In this document: in pieces, positions 11,234-14,037 of the stretch | How the letters are laid out: the number at the start of each line of letters is the position of its first letter | How positions within the stretch are numbered: the stretch's first letter is position 1 | Notes under the pieces: model-generated | What the model saw: the letters and a program-made list of their open reading frames with translations, nothing else | Told to the model about the DNA's origin: nothing | Database searches by the model: none | Program-made: the position numbers and the translations under genes | From: Thermoplasmata archaeon | GTDB lineage: Archaea > Thermoplasmatota > Thermoplasmata > Lutacidiplasmatales > UBA184 | Length of the DNA stretch: 14,037 bases | Assembly: GCA_030040865.1 (NCBI GenBank) | Contig: JASHSX010000146.1 | Span: 1-14,037, forward strand | Direction: 5' to 3'

Positions 11234-12175
11234 GTGGCGGCCGCGTTCGGGTTCGCGATCAGCATCGGGGCGCACTACACGGGCGCCTGCATGGGCATGC
11301 CGTACGCCGCCGGGGCGATCCGCCCCGGCCGGGCCCTCCTCCTGATGGCGCCGCTCGCGTTCGTCGGCGCCGCGCTGGCGAGCGAGGGCGTCGAGTCCAC
11401 GGTCGGCCACGGGATCCTGAGGGCGAGCACGGTCGCGCTCGGCCTCGCCCTCGCGATCGTGCTGAGCGCGCTTGTCCTCACGAGCGCGTACAACTTCCTC
11501 ACGATCCCCACGTCCACGATCCAGATCCTCGTCTTCTCCGCCGTCGGCGCCGGGGTCGCCGCCGGGCTCGGGATCGACTGGACGACGGTCGGGACCCTCG
11601 TCGTCCTCTGGGCCCTCGCGCCGTTCGTCGCCTTCGGGCTCGGCTACCTGTTCGTGCGGGTCGCCGACCGGTCCCGCCCGCCCGGGCCCCGGGGGGCACG
11701 GCTGGGCCGCGCCGCGGTCGCCGGGCTCGTCGGGGTCGGAGCGGCGGCGTCGTTCGCGATGGGGGCCAACGACGTCTCGAACGCCTCCGGCGCCTTCGTG
11801 ATGACGGGCCTCTTCGGCCTTCTCGTCGCCGGGGTCGTTGGCGGGATCGGCCTCGCGGTCGGGGTGCTCACCTGGGGTCGGCCGCTCCTCCAGAAGGTCG
11901 CGTTCAACGTCGTCCGTCTCGACGCCCCGATGGCGGTGAGCGCCCAGCTCGCCCAATCGACCGTGATCCTCGTCTCCGTCGCCTTCGGACTGTTCACCTC
12001 GATGAACCAGGCGCTCGTCGGGGCGATGATCGGCACCGGGGTCGCCCGTCGGCAGTCGACGGTGCTCTGGAAATCGGTGAAGGACATCCTTCTGGGGTGG
12101 ACGGTCGGCCCGATCTCGGGTTTCGCGCTCGGCTTCGCGCTGAGCGCCGCGCTCGGACGGTACGGCGTCTACTAG
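11234..12175 (+). CDS. PiT-family inorganic phosphate (anion) permease with altered N-terminal signature
   Basis: From GTG 11234 the product has 313 residues. PiT proteins import phosphate, often as a metal complex, by ion symport, and have two homologous halves each bearing a GANDVANA-like signature. The second half keeps it (MGANDVSNASGAFV, about residues 175-188), followed by glycine-rich helices. The first half has IGAHYTGACMGMPYAAGA instead, so the Asn-Asp pair has become His-Tyr. About eight to ten membrane helices can be seen. The usual long cytoplasmic loop is short (RVADRSRPPGPRGARLGR). The frame stays open upstream and reads TTTSITEYLLV before residue 1; these residues would complete the first membrane helix. 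So GTG 11234 may be too short, with a true start near 11204-11213 behind the SD. It converges on lysK with 16 nt between them. Confidence 0.88.
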   Translation: MAAAFGFAISIGAHYTGACMGMPYAAGAIRPGRALLLMAPLAFVGAALASEGVESTVGHGILRASTVALGLALAIVLSALVLTSAYNFLTIPTSTIQILVFSAVGAGVAAGLGIDWTTVGTLVVLWALAPFVAFGLGYLFVRVADRSRPPGPRGARLGRAAVAGLVGVGAAASFAMGANDVSNASGAFVMTGLFGLLVAGVVGGIGLAVGVLTWGRPLLQKVAFNVVRLDAPMAVSAQLAQSTVILVSVAFGLFTSMNQALVGAMIGTGVARRQSTVLWKSVKDILLGWTVGPISGFALGFALSAALGRYGVY

Positions 12176-12191
12176 GGCCGGCCCGCCCGCG

Positions 12192-13235
12192 TCACGCACC
12201 GACCCGCAGGGTCGTCCGGAGCGACTCCACCGACGTCCGGAGGACCGCGACCGAGCGACGGAGCTCCGCGACGGAGAGGACCTCCCGGTCGGTGTGGTCG
12301 AGGCGCGCGTCGCCCGGGCCGTAGGCGGCCCCCGGGACCCTCCACGCGGGCAGGACGAGGTTCAGGTCCGAGGTCCCCGACTTCCGCCACAGGGTCGGCC
12401 GGCCGCCCCGCGCGCGGATCCCGGCGACGAGGGCGGCCGCCACGGGGTTCGTCCGCGCCACCTCGACCGCCTCCACCGCGAGCAAGCACGCAATCTCGGG
12501 CGCGCCGGGGTCGCGGGGGAGCGTCCGGAACACTTCGGCGGTCGTGAGCCCGGGCGGGAGCCGCAGGTCGACGATCGCCCGGACCGTCTCGTCGCCCCCG
12601 CGGCGGTCGGTCTCGACCGAGACCGTCTTTCCGGTCAGCGAACGGAACGGGGACGGGTCCGTCCGGGCGGCGACGAAGGACCGCACGGCCTCGATCCAGG
12701 CGACGGCGAGGTCGGGGGTCGTCGGCCACGGCGAGGAGTAGTGCGTGCGGTGCCCGCGGAACGTCGCCTCGACCTGGAGCTCTCCCTTGTAGCCGATCGT
12801 GACGCCGTCCCATCCGCTCGGTTCCCCGGCGATCACGGCGTCCGGCCGGAGCCGAGGGATGAGGTGGCGCGCCCCGTGGCTGTCGGTCTCCTCGCCCACG
12901 GCCGCGACGACGACGAACTCCCCCGGACCGCGCGCCTGGGTGCCGGCGAGCAGCGCGGCGGCGATCGGGCCCTTCGCGTCGACGGCCCCGCGCCCGTGGA
13001 TCCGGCCGCGCACGCGGCGCACGGGCCGCTCGCCGTCGACGGTGTCGATGTGGCCCAGGAAGACGATGCGGGGCCGTCCGCGGCCGCGGCGGGCGATGCC
13101 GTTGCCGACCGCGTCCGCGCGAACGGAGAACCCGAGCTCGCCCGCGATGCGGAGGAACTCGCCGACGGCCGGTGCCTCCCGGCCCGACGGACTGTAGCGC
13201 GCGACCAGCCGCTCGAGAAGGCGGCCTTCATCCAT
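12192..13235 (-). CDS. lysK: [LysW]-lysine/ornithine hydrolase (M20 metallopeptidase family)
   Basis: This encodes 347 residues. LysK releases lysine (or ornithine in the arginine branch) from the carrier protein LysW in the last step of the AAA/LysW pathway. M20 metal and catalytic residues are all visible: His62 and Asp64 in FLGHIDTVDG, bridging Asp86 in GRGAVDAKG, catalytic Glu115 and metal Glu116 in AVGEETDSHG, Glu138 in IAGEPSG, and His314 in YGPGDARLDHTDRE. The YGPGD-x-x-LDHT ending and TLWRKSGTSDLN (281-292) suit LysK rather than ArgE or DapE; length also fits. ATG 13235 overlaps the lysJ stop by 8 bp, so translation is coupled. LysW and the earlier genes (lysX, lysY, lysZ) are not in the window and may lie beyond the right edge. 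It cannot be told whether it serves lysine, arginine or both. Confidence 0.92.
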   Translation of the reverse strand: MDEGRLLERLVARYSPSGREAPAVGEFLRIAGELGFSVRADAVGNGIARRGRGRPRIVFLGHIDTVDGERPVRRVRGRIHGRGAVDAKGPIAAALLAGTQARGPGEFVVVAAVGEETDSHGARHLIPRLRPDAVIAGEPSGWDGVTIGYKGELQVEATFRGHRTHYSSPWPTTPDLAVAWIEAVRSFVAARTDPSPFRSLTGKTVSVETDRRGGDETVRAIVDLRLPPGLTTAEVFRTLPRDPGAPEIACLLAVEAVEVARTNPVAAALVAGIRARGGRPTLWRKSGTSDLNLVLPAWRVPGAAYGPGDARLDHTDREVLSVAELRRSVAVLRTSVESLRTTLRVGA

Positions 13236-14037
13236 GGCCGATCACCTGCTCGATCGCGTCGAGGGCCGCGCTCCAGTCGCTCTCGGCGATGACGAGGGGA
13301 GGGAGGAGACGGACCACGGTCGCCCCGGCCGGGATCGCGAGGAATCCTCGCTCCTCGAGCGCGGCCAGCACGGGCGCTGCCCGCTCCTTGAGCTCGATCC
13401 CGATCATGAGCCCGAGGCCGCGGACCTCGCGCACGCGCTCGGCCGAGAGGTTCCAGAACCGCTCTCGGGCCCTGAGCCCCAACCGTTCGGCGCGCTCGGG
13501 AAGACGCTCGCGTACGGTCATGTCGAGGGCGGCGATCCCCGCCGCGCAGGCGAGCGGATTGCCGCCGAACGTCGAGTGGTGGCTTCCCGTGAACTTGCGC
13601 TCGATCGCCTCGGTCGTGACCGTCGCGCCGATCGGGATGCCCCCGGCGAGCGACTTCGCGAGCAGGAGGAGGTCCGGCACGACGCCCCACCGCTCGAACG
13701 CGAACAGCCGTCCGGTCCGTCCGATCCCGGTCTGGACCTCGTCGAACGCGAGCAGCGCCCCCGTGCGGTCGGCCGCGGCGCGCGCCGCGCGGAGGAACTC
13801 TCCCGTCGCGACGTGGATGCCGCCCTCGCCCTGCACCGGTTCGAGGAGGATCAGGGCGGTCGCATCGGTCACCGCCGCGTCCAGCGCGGCGGCGTCGTTG
13901 AACGGAACGTGCCGGAACCCCGGGACGAGCGGCTCGAATCCCTCCCGGAGCTCCTTCCGCCACGTGGCGCTCAGCGACCCCAGCGTCCGGCCGTGGAAGC
14001 CCCGCATCGCGGCCACCACCTCGGTCCGGCCGGTCGC
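13228..14037 (-). CDS. lysJ: [LysW]-aminoadipate semialdehyde / acetylornithine aminotransferase, C-terminal part (5' end outside window)
   Basis: The last 269 residues of a class-III PLP aminotransferase are present; the frame is open to the right edge (ATGRTEVVAAMRGFHGRTLG), so the start lies beyond it. GTG 14019 is internal. Visible landmarks are the FHGRT turn, LLEPVQGEGGI, PLP-binding Asp in FDEVQTGIGRTG (about visible residue 99), the PLP lysine in LLLLAKSLAGGIPIG (about 128), HHSTFGGNPLACAAG, and the C-terminal GLMIGIELKE and VVRLLPPLVI. The usual full length is near 390, so about 120 N-terminal residues are missing. The ArgD/LysJ family transfers an amino group from glutamate to a carrier-bound or acetylated semialdehyde. 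The adjacent, overlapping lysK argues for LysJ on LysW. By sequence alone, ArgD of an acetyl pathway remains possible. Confidence 0.9.
   Translation of the reverse strand, partial: ATGRTEVVAAMRGFHGRTLGSLSATWRKELREGFEPLVPGFRHVPFNDAAALDAAVTDATALILLEPVQGEGGIHVATGEFLRAARAAADRTGALLAFDEVQTGIGRTGRLFAFERWGVVPDLLLLAKSLAGGIPIGATVTTEAIERKFTGSHHSTFGGNPLACAAGIAALDMTVRERLPERAERLGLRARERFWNLSAERVREVRGLGLMIGIELKERAAPVLAALEERGFLAIPAGATVVRLLPPLVIAESDWSAALDAIEQVIGHG

Noticed and set aside
12176..12191. Terminator between PiT and lysK
   Set aside because: The 16-nt gap has no T-run or stem on either strand.
11156..12199. Minus-strand 347-codon frame opposite PiT
   Set aside because: Charged Asp/Arg/Glu-rich shadow of a membrane protein gene; no domain.

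Overview
The window looks like chromosomal DNA of a GC-rich archaeon, most likely a member of the Thermoplasmatota. Four observations point that way. There is a lysJ-lysK pair of the LysW amino-acid carrier pathway, which is typical of archaea and Thermus-group bacteria. Large secreted YVTN-type beta-propeller proteins carry a single C-terminal membrane anchor. Several starts sit about 26 nt downstream of an archaeal TATA box, and some of these look leaderless. There is also a STAND-ATPase regulator with a winged helix. The phylum is an inference; no rRNA or tRNA gene lies in the window to settle it.

Region 1-5,000 is all on the minus strand. Read 5' to 3' on that strand it holds a 1,035-1,052-residue surface beta-propeller/Ig-like protein with a polyproline cytoplasmic tail (4969/5020 to 1862), a small two-TM protein with a four-cysteine ectodomain (1771-1199), a GNAT acetyltransferase (1097-450), and the first 133 residues of a second secreted propeller-like protein that runs off the left edge (401-1). 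This last gene starts at ATG 401 and has no stop inside the window.

Region 5,000-7,870 is divergent from the big surface protein. It encodes a plus-strand STAND/MalT-like ATPase regulator with TPR-like repeats. Its first canonical start codon is TTG 5428, but the same frame clearly encodes a MarR-like winged helix upstream (about 5131-5427) with no ATG, GTG or TTG available to start it.

Region 7,870-9,420 is on the minus strand. An Hsp20 gene has a textbook TATA box, a Shine-Dalgarno (SD) site and a perfect hairpin-plus-T7 terminator. It is followed by a two-gene operon: an unknown 115-residue protein and a 110-residue membrane-anchored zinc ribbon. An inverted repeat abuts the operon promoter.

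Region 9,420-12,175 is on the plus strand: an ABC ATPase and ABC-2 permease that overlap by ATGA, then a PiT-family phosphate permease whose N-terminal signature has changed and whose start codon is also problematic. Region 12,192-14,037 is on the minus strand: lysJ (its 5' end lies beyond the window) and lysK, overlapping by 8 bp.

The most notable points are the regulator's hidden winged helix without a usual start codon, a matching start problem in the PiT gene, the shared divergent region of regulator and surface protein, the small zinc-ribbon operon with its operator-like repeat, and the bacterial-looking terminator after hsp20. I saw no CRISPR array, insertion sequence, tRNA or rRNA.
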